A stretch of 64,000 bases of DNA. Source: Bacillus sp. ISL-34. Lineage in GTDB: Bacteria > Bacillota > Bacilli > Bacillales > DSM-1321. Each line of letters opens with the position of its first letter. The stretch's first letter is position 1. The position numbers were made by a program, and so were the translations under genes. A model generated the notes under the pieces. It saw only the letters and a program-made list of their open reading frames with translations. It was not told the origin of the DNA and searched no databases. The stretch covers positions 124,001 through 188,000 of the forward strand of contig NZ_JAGGQJ010000004.1 of the NCBI RefSeq assembly GCF_018613325.1. The letters run 5' to 3'. Positions 41,427 to 50,713 of this stretch are shown here, piece after piece.

Positions 41427-43262
41427 TTATTTTTTTGGTGTCGTATCATCCATTTTCAAAACAGCCATGAAAGCTTCTTGCGGAACTTCAACGGAACCTA
41501 CCTGTTTCATCCGCTTTTTACCTTCTTTCTGTTTTTCAAGCAACTTACGTTTACGGGAAATATCGCCGCCGTAACATTTAGCCAATACGTTTTTGCGCAT
41601 TGCACTAATCGAAGAACGAGCTATGATTTTTTGCCCGATTGCCGCTTGGATCGGTACTTCAAATTGTTGTCTCGGAATCAGTTTCTTCAATTTTTCAACG
41701 ATGACTTTACCGCGCTCATAAGCAAAGTCCTTATGAACGATGAAACTTAAAGCATCGACAGTTTCAGCATTCAGCAAAATATCCATCTTCACAAGCTTGG
41801 ACGGTTTATAGCCGATCAGCTCATAATCGAATGAAGCATAGCCTCTTGTATTGGATTTCAATTGATCGAAGAAATCATACACGATTTCCGATAATGGTAT
41901 TTCATAATGAATGCTCACACGAGTCTCATCGATATATTCCATATCAATGAAGTTACCGCGTTTATTTTGACAGATTTCCATGATCGTCCCGACAAACTCC
42001 GTCGGTGCCATCATCGTCGCTTTGACATATGGTTCCTCGACCCGTTCGATCTTTTGAGCATCAGGCATATTAGACGGGTTATCCACTTTCAGGACCGTTC
42101 CGTCTGTTTGGACCACATCATAAATAACACTCGGGGCTGTGGTGATCAGGTCGATTTTAAATTCACGTTCAATCCGTTCCTGGATGATTTCCATATGAAG
42201 AAGTCCAAGGAATCCGCAACGGAAACCGAAGCCCAATGCTTGCGATGATTCTGCTTCGAACTGCAGCGCTGAATCGTTCAATTCCAATTTCTCCAATGCA
42301 TCCCGTAAATCATTGAATTTCGATGCGTCAATTGGGTATAAACCGCAATATACCATCGGATTCATCTTCCTGTAACCCGGCAATGGTTCTGTCGCACTAT
42401 TCACGGCACTTGTAATCGTATCACCAACAGTCGTATCACCAACGTTTTTAATGGATGCCGTAAGGAAACCTACATCACCGACGTTCAGTTCATCCAACAG
42501 CTGGGTTTTAGGGTTGAAGACGCCCAATTCGGTAACATCGAATTCCTTGCCAGTGGACATCATTTTGATTTTGTCGCCCACTTTAACAGAACCCTCAACA
42601 ACACGGATATAGGCAACTACACCGCGGTACGCATCAAACAGTGAATCGAAAATAAGCGCCTTGAAAGGAGCATCCGGATCACCTTGTGGAGCTGGAACCA
42701 ATTCAACGACCTGTTCCAGAATCTCCTCGATTCCGATTCCCGCTTTAGCCGAAGCCAAGACTGCATCGGAAGCATCCAATCCGATCACTTCCTCGATTTC
42801 ACCACGCACCCGTTCCGGATCTGCACTCGGCAAATCAATTTTATTGATGACCGGAATGATTTCCAGGTTGTTGTCCAAAGCTAAATACACGTTTGCAAGC
42901 GTTTGGGCCTCAATACCCTGTGCCGCATCGACAACAAGGACAGCGCCTTCACAAGCTGCAAGGCTTCGTGACACTTCATACGTAAAATCGACATGTCCCG
43001 GTGTATCAATAAGATGGAAGATATATTCTTCTCCATCTTTCGCGTTATATTTCAATTGAATCGCATTCAATTTAATCGTAATTCCACGCTCGCGCTCTAA
43101 ATCCATGGAATCCAACAGCTGACTCTTCATTTCACGTTGAGTCATGGCGTTCGTTTTTTCAATGATACGATCCGCCAATGTAGATTTACCATGATCTATA
43201 TGAGCGATGATGGAAAAGTTACGAATTTTTGATTGTCTTTTTAATTTTTCTTCTCTATTCAT
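41427..43262 (-). CDS. lepA: Elongation factor 4 (LepA)
   Basis: This is a ribosome-associated translational GTPase, linked to back-translocation or ribosome biogenesis. The 611 residues have G1 [10 protein letters not shown]2 with RERGITIK, G3 DTPGHVDF, G4 NKIDLPSA, domains II-III, the V-like domain, and the LepA-specific C-terminal domain with [22 protein letters not shown] and [31 protein letters not shown]. The start at 43262 has GGGAGTGA upstream; the frame is open to 43367 but the extension overlaps the promoter. Confidence 0.97.
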   Translation of the reverse strand: MNREEKLKRQSKIRNFSIIAHIDHGKSTLADRIIEKTNAMTQREMKSQLLDSMDLERERGITIKLNAIQLKYNAKDGEEYIFHLIDTPGHVDFTYEVSRSLAACEGAVLVVDAAQGIEAQTLANVYLALDNNLEIIPVINKIDLPSADPERVRGEIEEVIGLDASDAVLASAKAGIGIEEILEQVVELVPAPQGDPDAPFKALIFDSLFDAYRGVVAYIRVVEGSVKVGDKIKMMSTGKEFDVTELGVFNPKTQLLDELNVGDVGFLTASIKNVGDTTVGDTITSAVNSATEPLPGYRKMNPMVYCGLYPIDASKFNDLRDALEKLELNDSALQFEAESSQALGFGFRCGFLGLLHMEIIQERIEREFKIDLITTAPSVIYDVVQTDGTVLKVDNPSNMPDAQKIERVEEPYVKATMMAPTEFVGTIMEICQNKRGNFIDMEYIDETRVSIHYEIPLSEIVYDFFDQLKSNTRGYASFDYELIGYKPSKLVKMDILLNAETVDALSFIVHKDFAYERGKVIVEKLKKLIPRQQFEVPIQAAIGQKIIARSSISAMRKNVLAKCYGGDISRKRKLLEKQKEGKKRMKQVGSVEVPQEAFMAVLKMDDTTPKK

Positions 43263-43302
43263 GACGTTCACTCCCACTAGTCGACACAATACACTATTTT
43301 TT

Positions 43303-43331
43303 ATTATATCAATAGAAAATGCAAGATTCAA
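43303..43331 (-). promoter_or_regulatory. Sigma-A promoter of lepA
   Basis: TTGAAT (43326-43331) and a perfect TATAAT (43303-43308) are separated by 17 bp, about 40 bp before the lepA start. Confidence 0.75.
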
Positions 43332-43372
43332 CAGAATAGTTACAAAAGAAGCATCATTGCAGGGCAACGGAT

Positions 43373-43411
43373 AAAAAAAGGCTGCATTCCGGATTCGGAT
43401 GCAGCCTTTTG
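43373..43411 (-). terminator. Terminator after yqxA
   Basis: AAAAGGCTGCATCCG pairs with CGGAATGCAGCCTTTT (one mismatch) and is followed on the minus strand by TTTTTTTATCC. Confidence 0.85.
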
Positions 43412-43438
43412 GCAGGGCACACTCAACTTATTTCACAC

Positions 43439-43762
43439 CTAAATCATATCAATAAGTGCTTGAAAGGCACCTGATATGGTCTCTCCAAGCGTTTTGCCGA
43501 TCGATGAGAAAAAGTTGAAGGCCTTCATTTCTTCAAGCTTTTCTTTTTTCGTCTCCAAATCATGACTCGTTACTTTTTCGCCAAGGATATCCGCCTCCAT
43601 CTCCCCTTGGTCCGATTGGTTAATAATGAATGCACTATTCAAAGAGGGATCTTCATACCCCTTCATTTTTTTCATCCCGTCGTTCGCTTGCTGCATCCCG
43701 ATTAGAACACCTAAAAATAATACGAGCACAATCCCTGTACATTTCAACCAAAATCGAACCAT
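43439..43762 (-). CDS. yqxA: DUF3679 family protein YqxA
   Basis: A 107-residue protein with an N-terminal membrane helix or signal anchor (about 5-23, FWLKCTGIVLVLFLGVLIG), a charged middle and an amphipathic C-terminal helix (FNFFSSIGKTLGETISGAFQALIDMI). It is recognised as YqxA by sequence and by its place directly after spoIIP. It is probably cotranscribed with spoIIP in the mother cell. Its function is unknown. Confidence 0.85.
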   Translation of the reverse strand: MVRFWLKCTGIVLVLFLGVLIGMQQANDGMKKMKGYEDPSLNSAFIINQSDQGEMEADILGEKVTSHDLETKKEKLEEMKAFNFFSSIGKTLGETISGAFQALIDMI

Positions 43763-43783
43763 GATAAGAGAACTCCTTTCAAA

Positions 43784-44983
43784 TTACTTCGCTTCCGAAT
43801 CTCCGGTCGTTTTATCCACTGCTTTGGCATCCCAGTAAAATTCACTGAAAACATCGGTAAAGGCATCAACGGTCAAGTACATTTCCTCGAAGGTATTATC
43901 AACACCGCCAATTTCTATAAGCATGGCATTGCCTGATAAATCCTGATTATATATACCATTATGGCTAGATCCGCCCTGTTTCATAACCCCTCGTGAAATA
44001 CCTGGGTATTTTTTCTCCAAAGCTTTATGAAGGTTATTGGCAAGCGCCGCATTTTTTTCAAAGTTCGGGTTATTCCCCCCGATCACGAAGGCGATCTTGG
44101 CATAGTCTTTACCTTTGATTGAGATTGTCGTATCTTTTTTCCGCTTTGAATCGCGGTGAATATCGATCAGATATTCCAAATCTTTATTAGTGGCCAATGC
44201 CGTCTCGACGGACTTTCGTGATTCTTGATAGGATTTGGCATAATTCAATCCTTTATTATTCAGATTTCCCATGATATCCGTTTTATCGAGCGAGGAGCCA
44301 ATCCCCTTATCAGCCAAATCCTCAACCATCCGTTCCCCGAGTTTCGTAATATTGATTTTAGAATGGTAGGCTAGGTCCGGATTGGTCACTCCTTTTAAAT
44401 ATGGAAGATATGATTCCCGGTTATGGCTATGGTATATCTCGACCACTTTCCGTCCATTGGTCGTTTGTTTCGGCTGATCGGCCACTCCTTTTTCAGGTTC
44501 TTCAATTTCATCCAGGTTTTGCAGGGATGCATCCCTTTCTTCATTCAGGACGTCTACTGGCGGCGAGGATTCGTATGGCATATTCGTATAATTCGTTCCT
44601 TCCCCAGCAACCAGGATTTCATTATCAAAAATCGAAAAGCCAGGAAGTTCCCTGCCAAGTAAACTTCGCGGGTCCTCCAGCGAAATGTTGGTCGAGACTT
44701 TTATCAACTGATTCGCGATCATCGATTCCTGCTTACCTTCCGGCAGGGCATTAAATAGATAATGATTTTCGTTGGCCAGCATCGAGAACAGCATTTTCCC
44801 CGAGAATTGGTTGGCTACAGTATGTACGGAATTAGAAGATATCCGATACTCCGGTCTTAGGGAAGTCATGACCCCACTGACCGAAAAAACAAAAAGAAGC
44901 AAGGCGAGAATACCTAGAAAAGTTTTTATTATTGTTGATCCGTGAACGGCTGTTATGATTCCTGGGGAATTTCTTCTTTTCAT
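43784..44983 (-). CDS. spoIIP: Stage II sporulation protein P
   Basis: This amidase/endopeptidase of the SpoIIDMP complex digests septal peptidoglycan during engulfment. The 399 residues have an N-terminal membrane anchor (about 18-42), an extracytoplasmic linker and a C-terminal amidase domain starting VVEIYHSHNRESYLPYL, with YLIDIHRDSKRK, GVMKQGGSSHNGIYNQDLSGNAMLIEIGG. The ribosome binding site AGAGGGTGG lies in one arm of a hairpin formed with the end of the gpr-spoIIP gap. In B. subtilis it is made by sigma-E and by read-through from gpr. Confidence 0.95.
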   Translation of the reverse strand: MKRRNSPGIITAVHGSTIIKTFLGILALLLFVFSVSGVMTSLRPEYRISSNSVHTVANQFSGKMLFSMLANENHYLFNALPEGKQESMIANQLIKVSTNISLEDPRSLLGRELPGFSIFDNEILVAGEGTNYTNMPYESSPPVDVLNEERDASLQNLDEIEEPEKGVADQPKQTTNGRKVVEIYHSHNRESYLPYLKGVTNPDLAYHSKINITKLGERMVEDLADKGIGSSLDKTDIMGNLNNKGLNYAKSYQESRKSVETALATNKDLEYLIDIHRDSKRKKDTTISIKGKDYAKIAFVIGGNNPNFEKNAALANNLHKALEKKYPGISRGVMKQGGSSHNGIYNQDLSGNAMLIEIGGVDNTFEEMYLTVDAFTDVFSEFYWDAKAVDKTTGDSEAK

Positions 44984-44990
44984 CCTTCCA

Positions 44991-45038
44991 CCCTCTCTAT
45001 AGCTTGTCTATTAATACCTATGACTTTGCTAGAGAGGG
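44991..45038 (-). repeat. Inverted repeat covering the spoIIP ribosome binding site
   Basis: CCCTCTCTA and TAGAGAGGG (44991-44999, 45030-45038) form a 9-bp perfect stem around a 30-nt loop. On the minus strand the second arm contains GAGAGGG, the spoIIP ribosome binding site. The loop carries a 15-mer also found before sigK. Confidence 0.7.
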
Positions 45039-45069
45039 TAGAACCCCATTTTTGGGCACTGAAAATGAT

Positions 45070-46188
45070 TTAACGGGTGTAGTAGCCGGTATTTTCTTGG
45101 TTTATTGAATGATGCAAGGCTGCATTTAACCCATTGGCTATTAAATTGGCCATATCCTCAATGAAAACATCGACTTCTTTCGGTGTAACCATTAAATTTT
45201 GACCAAGCGGTGACAGTACCTCATAAATCAATTTCCGTTTCTCTTCATCAGGGAGGACACCTATCATTCCCAAGAAGGTTTGGCGCTCCTTTTCACCTGG
45301 CATATCCTCTTCGGTCAGCTTTGTGCGCTTTCCAAAACTGAATCCAGCCGGTGCCAACGAACGTGATGGTCTGTCCCCTTCATTCAATTCCTTGCCAAAG
45401 TGCTTCAAAATATAATCTATCGTATCGCTGGCAATTGATACGGCATCCACGACGGTAGGTATTCCAATCGCTATAACAGGAACTCCCAGTGTATCCTGGC
45501 TCAATTCTTTTCGTTTATTCCCAACGCCAGACCCTGGATGGATGCCTGTATCCGTAATTTGAATCGTCGAATTCACTCGTTCGATCGAACGGGCAGCCAA
45601 TGCGTCAACGACGATCAGGAAATCGGGATTACTTTTTTCGATGACTCCTTTTATGATGTCACTCGTCTCGATTCCCGTAATCCCCATCACCCCGGGGGAA
45701 ATCGCACTGACCGGCCGATAGCCTTCCTTGACGGACTCCGGCTGCAATTCGAACAAATGTCTTGTGACTACAAGGTTCTCAACGACAGCAGGCCCGAGAG
45801 CATCGGGAGTAACATTCCAATTACCAAGACCGACAACCAAACAACTGCTTTCAGTGGTGATTTTATTCCGTTTCAAGAAGTAAGCCAGTTCGTTGGCGAA
45901 CACCTTTTCCACCCGTTGCTGCGTATCGGTATCCTGCTGGCGGATCCCCTGCACTTCGATGGTCAAATAGCTGCCCTGCTTCTTACCGATTTCTTTTTCA
46001 CCCTCAGCCGTGACCTCGACTAAGGATACCTTCAGATCATCCACTTCTTTTTCCTTAATAATGACCCCTTCGATACGGGATACATCCACTTCCTCTACAA
46101 CGCCTTTATGTTCAAGGGCAATTTCCTTTGCTTCAATCGCCAAATCTGTACGAATTCCGTATTCACTAAGGTCCAAATTATTTTCCAT
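45070..46188 (-). CDS. gpr: Germination protease
   Basis: GPR degrades small acid-soluble spore proteins at germination. It is made as a zymogen in the forespore and activated by loss of an N-terminal propeptide of about 15-16 residues; the N-terminus here ([19 protein letters not shown]) fits that pattern. The 372 residues include [16 protein letters not shown] and SIDALAARS-like [19 protein letters not shown], family hallmarks. GGAGGCC precedes the ATG. A sigma-G-like promoter lies 30-60 bp upstream, and spoIIP follows 86 bp downstream. Confidence 0.96.
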   Translation of the reverse strand: MENNLDLSEYGIRTDLAIEAKEIALEHKGVVEEVDVSRIEGVIIKEKEVDDLKVSLVEVTAEGEKEIGKKQGSYLTIEVQGIRQQDTDTQQRVEKVFANELAYFLKRNKITTESSCLVVGLGNWNVTPDALGPAVVENLVVTRHLFELQPESVKEGYRPVSAISPGVMGITGIETSDIIKGVIEKSNPDFLIVVDALAARSIERVNSTIQITDTGIHPGSGVGNKRKELSQDTLGVPVIAIGIPTVVDAVSIASDTIDYILKHFGKELNEGDRPSRSLAPAGFSFGKRTKLTEEDMPGEKERQTFLGMIGVLPDEEKRKLIYEVLSPLGQNLMVTPKEVDVFIEDMANLIANGLNAALHHSINQENTGYYTR

Positions 46189-46221
46189 AACGGCCTCCTG
46201 ATGTTTGAATTGAATCTAATC

Positions 46222-46252
46222 TAGTATTTTCACTAGTCTCTCTTAAACATTC
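46222..46252 (-). promoter_or_regulatory. Candidate sigma-G promoter of gpr
   Basis: GAATG (46248-46252) and AATACTA (46222-46228) are spaced 19 bp, close to the forespore consensus GHATR-N18-CATnnTA with one mismatch. gpr is forespore-expressed in B. subtilis. Confidence 0.45.
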
Positions 46253-46285
46253 TGTCGTTTTTGCTTTTTTATTATTCATTTTTTT

Positions 46286-46293
46286 GGTACAAT
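46286..46293 (+). promoter_or_regulatory. Extended -10 promoter of rpsT
   Basis: TGG followed by TACAAT (46288-46293) is an extended -10; the -35 region is only T-rich. It would give a leader of about 160 nt. A second TATAAT at 46429-46434 lies just 29 bp before rpsT with no good -35. Confidence 0.5.
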
Positions 46294-46462
46294 GAGTGAT
46301 GACGAGATGAATTTATTACCGAAATCATAATTCCTTTTCGATTCTCAATCTGAAGTATTGCATATTTATGAGCAGTCTGATAGAATATCACTTGTGCTAT
46401 TTGATATGGATTTGAAAAGTCGAGTTCATATAATCTCGATTTCTTTGTAGGAGGTGAACGGA

Positions 46463-46729
46463 ATGCCAAACATTAAATCTGCTATTAAACGTGTAAAAAT
46501 TAACGACAAAAAACGCGTTCATAACATTACTGTTAGATCAACTATGCGTACTACAGTGAAAAACGCTGAAGTTGCATTAGCTGGTGAAAACGTTGAAGCT
46601 GCTAAAGAAGCTCTTTTAACAGCTGCTGTGAAATTAGACAAAGCTGCATCTAAAGGATTAATCCATAAAAATGCGGCAGCCCGTAAAAAATCTCGTTTAG
46701 CGAAAAGACTTAACGCTCTTAACGCATAA
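46463..46729 (+). CDS. rpsT: 30S ribosomal protein S20
   Basis: An 88-residue basic helical-bundle ribosomal protein: MPNIKSAIKRVKINDKKRVH and tail NAAARKKSRLAKRLNALNA. ATG at 46463 follows AGGAGGTGA at 7 nt; GTG at 46454 lies within the ribosome binding site. It is a single-gene unit on the plus strand, divergent from gpr and convergent with holA. Confidence 0.97.
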   Translation: MPNIKSAIKRVKINDKKRVHNITVRSTMRTTVKNAEVALAGENVEAAKEALLTAAVKLDKAASKGLIHKNAAARKKSRLAKRLNALNA

Positions 46730-46742
46730 TGACAAAAAATTA

Positions 46743-46768
46743 AACGGTCCAATCGGATCGTTTTTTTT
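46743..46768 (+). terminator. Terminator of rpsT
   Basis: AACGGTCC pairs with GGATCGTT (one G-T pair) around AATC, followed by a T run. Confidence 0.85.
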
Positions 46769-46784
46769 GTGCCGTTTTTTGCAT

Positions 46785-46819
46785 AAAAAAAGGTGACAGG
46801 ATATCTGCCACCTTTTTTT
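46785..46819 (-). terminator. Terminator of holA
   Basis: AAAAAAAGGTGGCAG and CTGTCACCTTTTTTT pair around TATC-type loop bases; it can act on both strands. Confidence 0.85.
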
Positions 46820-46820
46820 A

Positions 46821-47834
46821 TCATCTAATTTTTAAAAGCAGCAGCTCAAGCGTGATTGCCTTATCGGCTTGGCCGGTCTTCATTTTATAATCCGCTTCCG
46901 CTAAATCGTTCATGATGCTCAACAGCTCGCGTTCCTGGAATTTCCCCGTCTTTTCAAGTGCCAGCTTCACCCTGTAAGGGTGCACCTTCAGTTGACCTGC
47001 AATTTTTTGCTGGCTATAGCCCTGACGGGAAAGCTCCTTCACTTGATACATGAGCCTGACCTGCCCCGCCATGACACTCAAGATTTTGATCGGCTCTTCA
47101 TTCTGCCTGAGAAGATCGTGCAGTATCGTCATGGCACTCTCCATCTTTCGCTGTAACACATGATCAACAAGCGTGAAGATATTTTGTTCAAGGGATTTAG
47201 CAACAAGCTTTTCCACTACCTCGACCGTAATGTATTTTTCAGCTTCTGCATAAAGCACCATTTTATCCAGTTCATTCGTCAGCATCATCAAATTCGTTCC
47301 TGCAAGTTCAAGTAAAAGCTCTGTAGCCTGCTCATCTATATGGACTGAAGAAGCTTCGACCCTCTCCTTCACCCACCCCTTTAACTCATGATCACCAAGC
47401 TTCTTCGCTTCAACGAGAACCGCCTTACGCTTCAGTTCCTTGGTGATTTTTTTCCGTTCATCCAGTTTCTCATAAGGTGCGGTCAATACGACAATAGAAT
47501 AAGGAACCGGGTCAGCCAAATACGCTTCCAGTCTTTTCACATTATGTTCAACTCTTGACTTCGTTTTTTCAGCTGTCAAAAAAAATGGGTTTTGCATGAA
47601 AACAAGACGCCTTTCCCCGATAAACGGGAGGGTTTCGACATCTTCAAGTGCAGTTTCAACAGGCGTCTCTTCTAAATCAAATTGAGAAAAGTTAAAATCC
47701 ATCTCATCTTCGTTAAGGACATTCTCGATCAACAGCTGCTTCGTTTCATTAATTAAATAGGCTTCCGTCCCATATAACAAGTATACTGGCGCGAATTGCC
47801 CTTTTTTTATACTTTTCCAAACGTCTAATACCAA
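46821..47834 (-). CDS. holA: DNA polymerase III delta subunit
   Basis: This clamp-loader subunit opens the beta clamp. The 337 residues have the DNA_pol3_delta N-terminal domain (VWKSIKKGQFAPVYLLYGTEAYLINE) and a C-terminal helical collar domain (VHPYRVKLALEKTGKFQERELLSIMNDLAEADYKMKTGQADKAITLELLLLKIR). TTG at 47834 is preferred: AGAGGCGG lies 7 nt upstream and MVLDVWKS aligns with B. subtilis YqeN. A frame extension to 47897 lacks support. Confidence 0.93.
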   Translation of the reverse strand: MVLDVWKSIKKGQFAPVYLLYGTEAYLINETKQLLIENVLNEDEMDFNFSQFDLEETPVETALEDVETLPFIGERRLVFMQNPFFLTAEKTKSRVEHNVKRLEAYLADPVPYSIVVLTAPYEKLDERKKITKELKRKAVLVEAKKLGDHELKGWVKERVEASSVHIDEQATELLLELAGTNLMMLTNELDKMVLYAEAEKYITVEVVEKLVAKSLEQNIFTLVDHVLQRKMESAMTILHDLLRQNEEPIKILSVMAGQVRLMYQVKELSRQGYSQQKIAGQLKVHPYRVKLALEKTGKFQERELLSIMNDLAEADYKMKTGQADKAITLELLLLKIR

Positions 47835-48177
47835 TAGAATCCGCCTCTTTACTATGTATTCTTCTCTAATGGTATAGGTGGATGGACCATTTGACAAGCT
47901 ATAAAGGGAACTAGCCCTTTAAAAGGGCTAATTCCGGATCTATATGAACACTTTCAAGAAAGGCCCGGGTAATCTTCCTTGAAAGCGGGTAGAGTATTCA
48001 TGTAGAACAAAATTTGAGCTTTTCTTTTTCGCTTGCTTTGTTTGTACTGTTATTTTGACCTCAAAATCCCAAACTATTTGTGACAACTCTTGTCAGTAAA
48101 GGAAATGAAGGAATGAAGCCTGTAGATTTTTTTTTGGTAATGTTTTATACTATTAGCAGAAATAGGAGGGGTAAATA
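47835..48177. other. Divergent gap holA-yqzM with two inverted repeats
   Basis: No gene is seen. A 29-bp near-perfect palindrome centred on 47921 (47907-47935, core AGCCCTTTAAAAGGGCT) and a second inverted repeat CTTTCAAG/CTTGAAAG (47951-47958 and 47978-47985) lie between the divergent starts. A TATACT at 48147-48152 could be the yqzM -10 but has no clear -35. Confidence 0.6.
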
Positions 48178-48312
48178 ATGAACGAATTCGAAAAGAATGT
48201 TCAATCAAAGACAGATGACGTCGCTGATTCCGCTATAGGATTCATCGGTTCTTTTGTATTTTTCGCTGCCATGTTCACCATAGCTGTCGTCATTAAAGCT
48301 GTCGGATCCTGA
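48178..48312 (+). CDS. yqzM: YqzM family small membrane protein
   Basis: A 44-residue protein beginning MNEFEKNVQSKTDDVADSAI, with one membrane helix (about 21-42) and ending VIKAVGS. It is recognised as YqzM, found between holA and comEC in Bacillus. The ATG follows AGGAGGGG at 6 nt. Function unknown; it converges on comEC. Confidence 0.9.
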   Translation: MNEFEKNVQSKTDDVADSAIGFIGSFVFFAAMFTIAVVIKAVGS

Positions 48313-48388
48313 TTTCATTTACTACATGCACTTATTTTTCCAGATGGAGGCTGCCGCTGCAGTCTCTTTCTTTTTGATTTTCTACATA

Positions 48389-50695
48389 CTATGGGAGAGT
48401 CTTCCGAAAGGTTCCACTGCTTTTGTAATACTTGTAAATAATAGAACCATCTTCATCCGTCCTGAAGACCTTTATGCCATTTCTCTCCAGATTCCCAATT
48501 ACGTCTCCATGAGGGTGACCGAAGCCGTTATCTTTTCCAACTGAAATAAGCGCCGCTTTAGGCTGTAGCTGTTCAAGGAAGGGCGTGGAAGAAGAAGTTT
48601 TACTGCCATGGTGACCGACCTTCAGGATATCCGCCTGCAACTGCGGAAATGTGCTCATTAGTTCCCTTTCCCCTTCTTCGCCCATATCGCCGGTTAATAA
48701 CCATGACAATCCCCCAAGCTCAGTGAATAGAACAATGGAGGAATCATTCTTATCTTCTTCTTTCTCAAATGGACTTAGTACGGCAAAGGGCGCTCCGCCC
48801 TCCACCCAATGGTCCCCCCTTTTCAGGACCTTCATTTTCATTTTTTTATCTCTTGCCACGGACACAAAATCCAGATCCCTATATTGCTCTTCACTCCAGC
48901 CTCCAATGTTGATCTCCCCAACTTTAAAATTTTCAATTAATTCTTTTGCACTTCCCATATGATCTGCGTCCGGATGGGTTAAAATCAGTTTGTCCAATTG
49001 GTGGATTCCCTTACTTTTCAATAATGGAATTATGATATCATCCGCCGTGTTGAACTTTTTTCGTTTTTTTGCCCAAGCGTCGATTGGAAATGTAATCTGT
49101 CCTCCCGTATCAATCAAATAATTACCGCGATTGAACGGCAGGATAATTAAAATGGAGTCCCCTTGTCCAACGTCGATGATCTGCACTTCACCAAAAGGTG
49201 AGAATCTTTGCAAATTATATTGCAAAAGTAAAAGGACAATTAATATTCCGCACCAGATTTTACTTTTTTCAAAAGATACATCCCAAGTCAGGTATAACCC
49301 TAAGAGGGAAATAACAAGTAATGCCATCATGATGAACGGTGGTTTTCCAAACGTAATGGAGGCAAGCGGCAAATCCGATGCTGCATCCGCAGCTTTGTTG
49401 CAGAGTATGAAGGTAAAATTCAATATTGATATGAGGGGTTGCCCCAAGGAAGGCAGTAATAAATGAATGAAGAGGGAAATGAGTGAAAATGGCAGCAATA
49501 TGATGGAGTAAAGAGGAACATACAATACGTTCAGAAACACGCCAAGAAAGGATACTTCAAAAAAGTGAAAAAGCAAAATCGGAAGGGCTGCCAATTGGCA
49601 GATGGAACTGATGATGAATAGCTGCATCGTTTTCTTCGGGTATTGCAAGAAAATGCTTGAAGACATGATGATGGAGAAAGTGACCGCGAACGAAAGCTGA
49701 AAACCTATATCATAGAGCATATTAGGCCGAAAAAACAAAAGTGCCATATAAGCCGATCCGATTGCAGTACCCGCCGAGATCCGCTTCTTGAATAGCAGGA
49801 GCAGAAAGAAAAGCATGGCCATTAAACAGGACCTCACCACTGATGGACTGGCACCTGAAAGTAACATGTAAACCGGAAGGAAGATTAAGATGGCCACCAT
49901 CATTCTTTCCCGTGTAATCCCAAGCCTGATGCCGAAGTAAAATAGCATCCCCGTTAAAAAGCTGACATGAAGACCTGAAATCGCCAGTAAATGAACCAGA
50001 CCGAGACTCTGATAATTAGTAAGGTCGCCTTCATCTATATATGTCTGGTCTCCGAATATGAGGGCTGTGACAAAACCGCTCGATTCTTCCGGAAAGTGTT
50101 CTCTAATATACGTAATCCCCTTCAGGCGCAAATTAAGTATCGAAACTAGAATCGGTTTTCCAACCTCTTTACATTCTTGAAATGAAATGGAATCCGCTTT
50201 GAATATCCAATGGGTTCCTTGGCGCAGAAGATAACGCTGATAATCGAAACTGTTTTCATTCCTGTTTTTGTCGGGAATTTGCAATGTCCCTTCGGCAGGA
50301 CATGATAAACCGATTCGCAGAAACTGACCCAGCTTTTCCTGTTCCAGTTCAGTGGTGATTTTATAACGAAGCACTAACCGTTCGCCTTTCTCACTGGCAA
50401 CGAATCCTTTTAATGAATTTCCATCTATATTCGGTTGATCGGTAAATGTGATGGTAAATTGGTTTTCCGTTCCATGATAGGCAGTTTGGTTGCGGTGATC
50501 GGTGAAGGAGGCGGCCCCAAAAAATATCCCCATGATCATCAAATGAAAACTAAGGGCCTTCACACTTAATCCCACCGAAAAATAAAGAAAACAGAGAAAA
50601 ATAACGATAATGATCAGCAGCCTTATATTAAAAAAAGAATGGGCCGTAACACCAAATGTGGCCGAAACGGCTAATAAGATAAGGTGTCGAGCCAT
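48389..50695 (-). CDS. comEC: ComEC/Rec2 DNA uptake channel
   Basis: ComEC forms the transmembrane channel for single-stranded DNA during transformation. The 768 residues have N-terminal helices and an OB-like extracytoplasmic domain (about 50-200), a Competence domain of about eight helices (about 225-500; LVHLLAISGLHVSFLTG), and a C-terminal metallo-beta-lactamase nuclease-like domain with DVGQGDSILI, LTHPDADHMG and KVGHHGSKTSSS. The gene is intact. It follows comEB by 18 bp with GGGGGGC before the ATG. Confidence 0.95.
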   Translation of the reverse strand: MARHLILLAVSATFGVTAHSFFNIRLLIIIVIFLCFLYFSVGLSVKALSFHLMIMGIFFGAASFTDHRNQTAYHGTENQFTITFTDQPNIDGNSLKGFVASEKGERLVLRYKITTELEQEKLGQFLRIGLSCPAEGTLQIPDKNRNENSFDYQRYLLRQGTHWIFKADSISFQECKEVGKPILVSILNLRLKGITYIREHFPEESSGFVTALIFGDQTYIDEGDLTNYQSLGLVHLLAISGLHVSFLTGMLFYFGIRLGITRERMMVAILIFLPVYMLLSGASPSVVRSCLMAMLFFLLLLFKKRISAGTAIGSAYMALLFFRPNMLYDIGFQLSFAVTFSIIMSSSIFLQYPKKTMQLFIISSICQLAALPILLFHFFEVSFLGVFLNVLYVPLYSIILLPFSLISLFIHLLLPSLGQPLISILNFTFILCNKAADAASDLPLASITFGKPPFIMMALLVISLLGLYLTWDVSFEKSKIWCGILIVLLLLQYNLQRFSPFGEVQIIDVGQGDSILIILPFNRGNYLIDTGGQITFPIDAWAKKRKKFNTADDIIIPLLKSKGIHQLDKLILTHPDADHMGSAKELIENFKVGEINIGGWSEEQYRDLDFVSVARDKKMKMKVLKRGDHWVEGGAPFAVLSPFEKEEDKNDSSIVLFTELGGLSWLLTGDMGEEGERELMSTFPQLQADILKVGHHGSKTSSSTPFLEQLQPKAALISVGKDNGFGHPHGDVIGNLERNGIKVFRTDEDGSIIYKYYKSSGTFRKTLP

Positions 50696-50713
50696 GCCTG
50701 CCCCCCGTCCTAT

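Noticed and set aside
43263..43367. In-frame upstream extension of lepA by 35 codons
   Set aside because: It covers a perfect TATAAT promoter and adds a non-homologous hydrophobic segment; the MNREEKLKR start is canonical.
45538..46023. 161-codon open frame on the plus strand opposite gpr
   Set aside because: Antisense shadow of a conserved gene; no ribosome binding site or homology.
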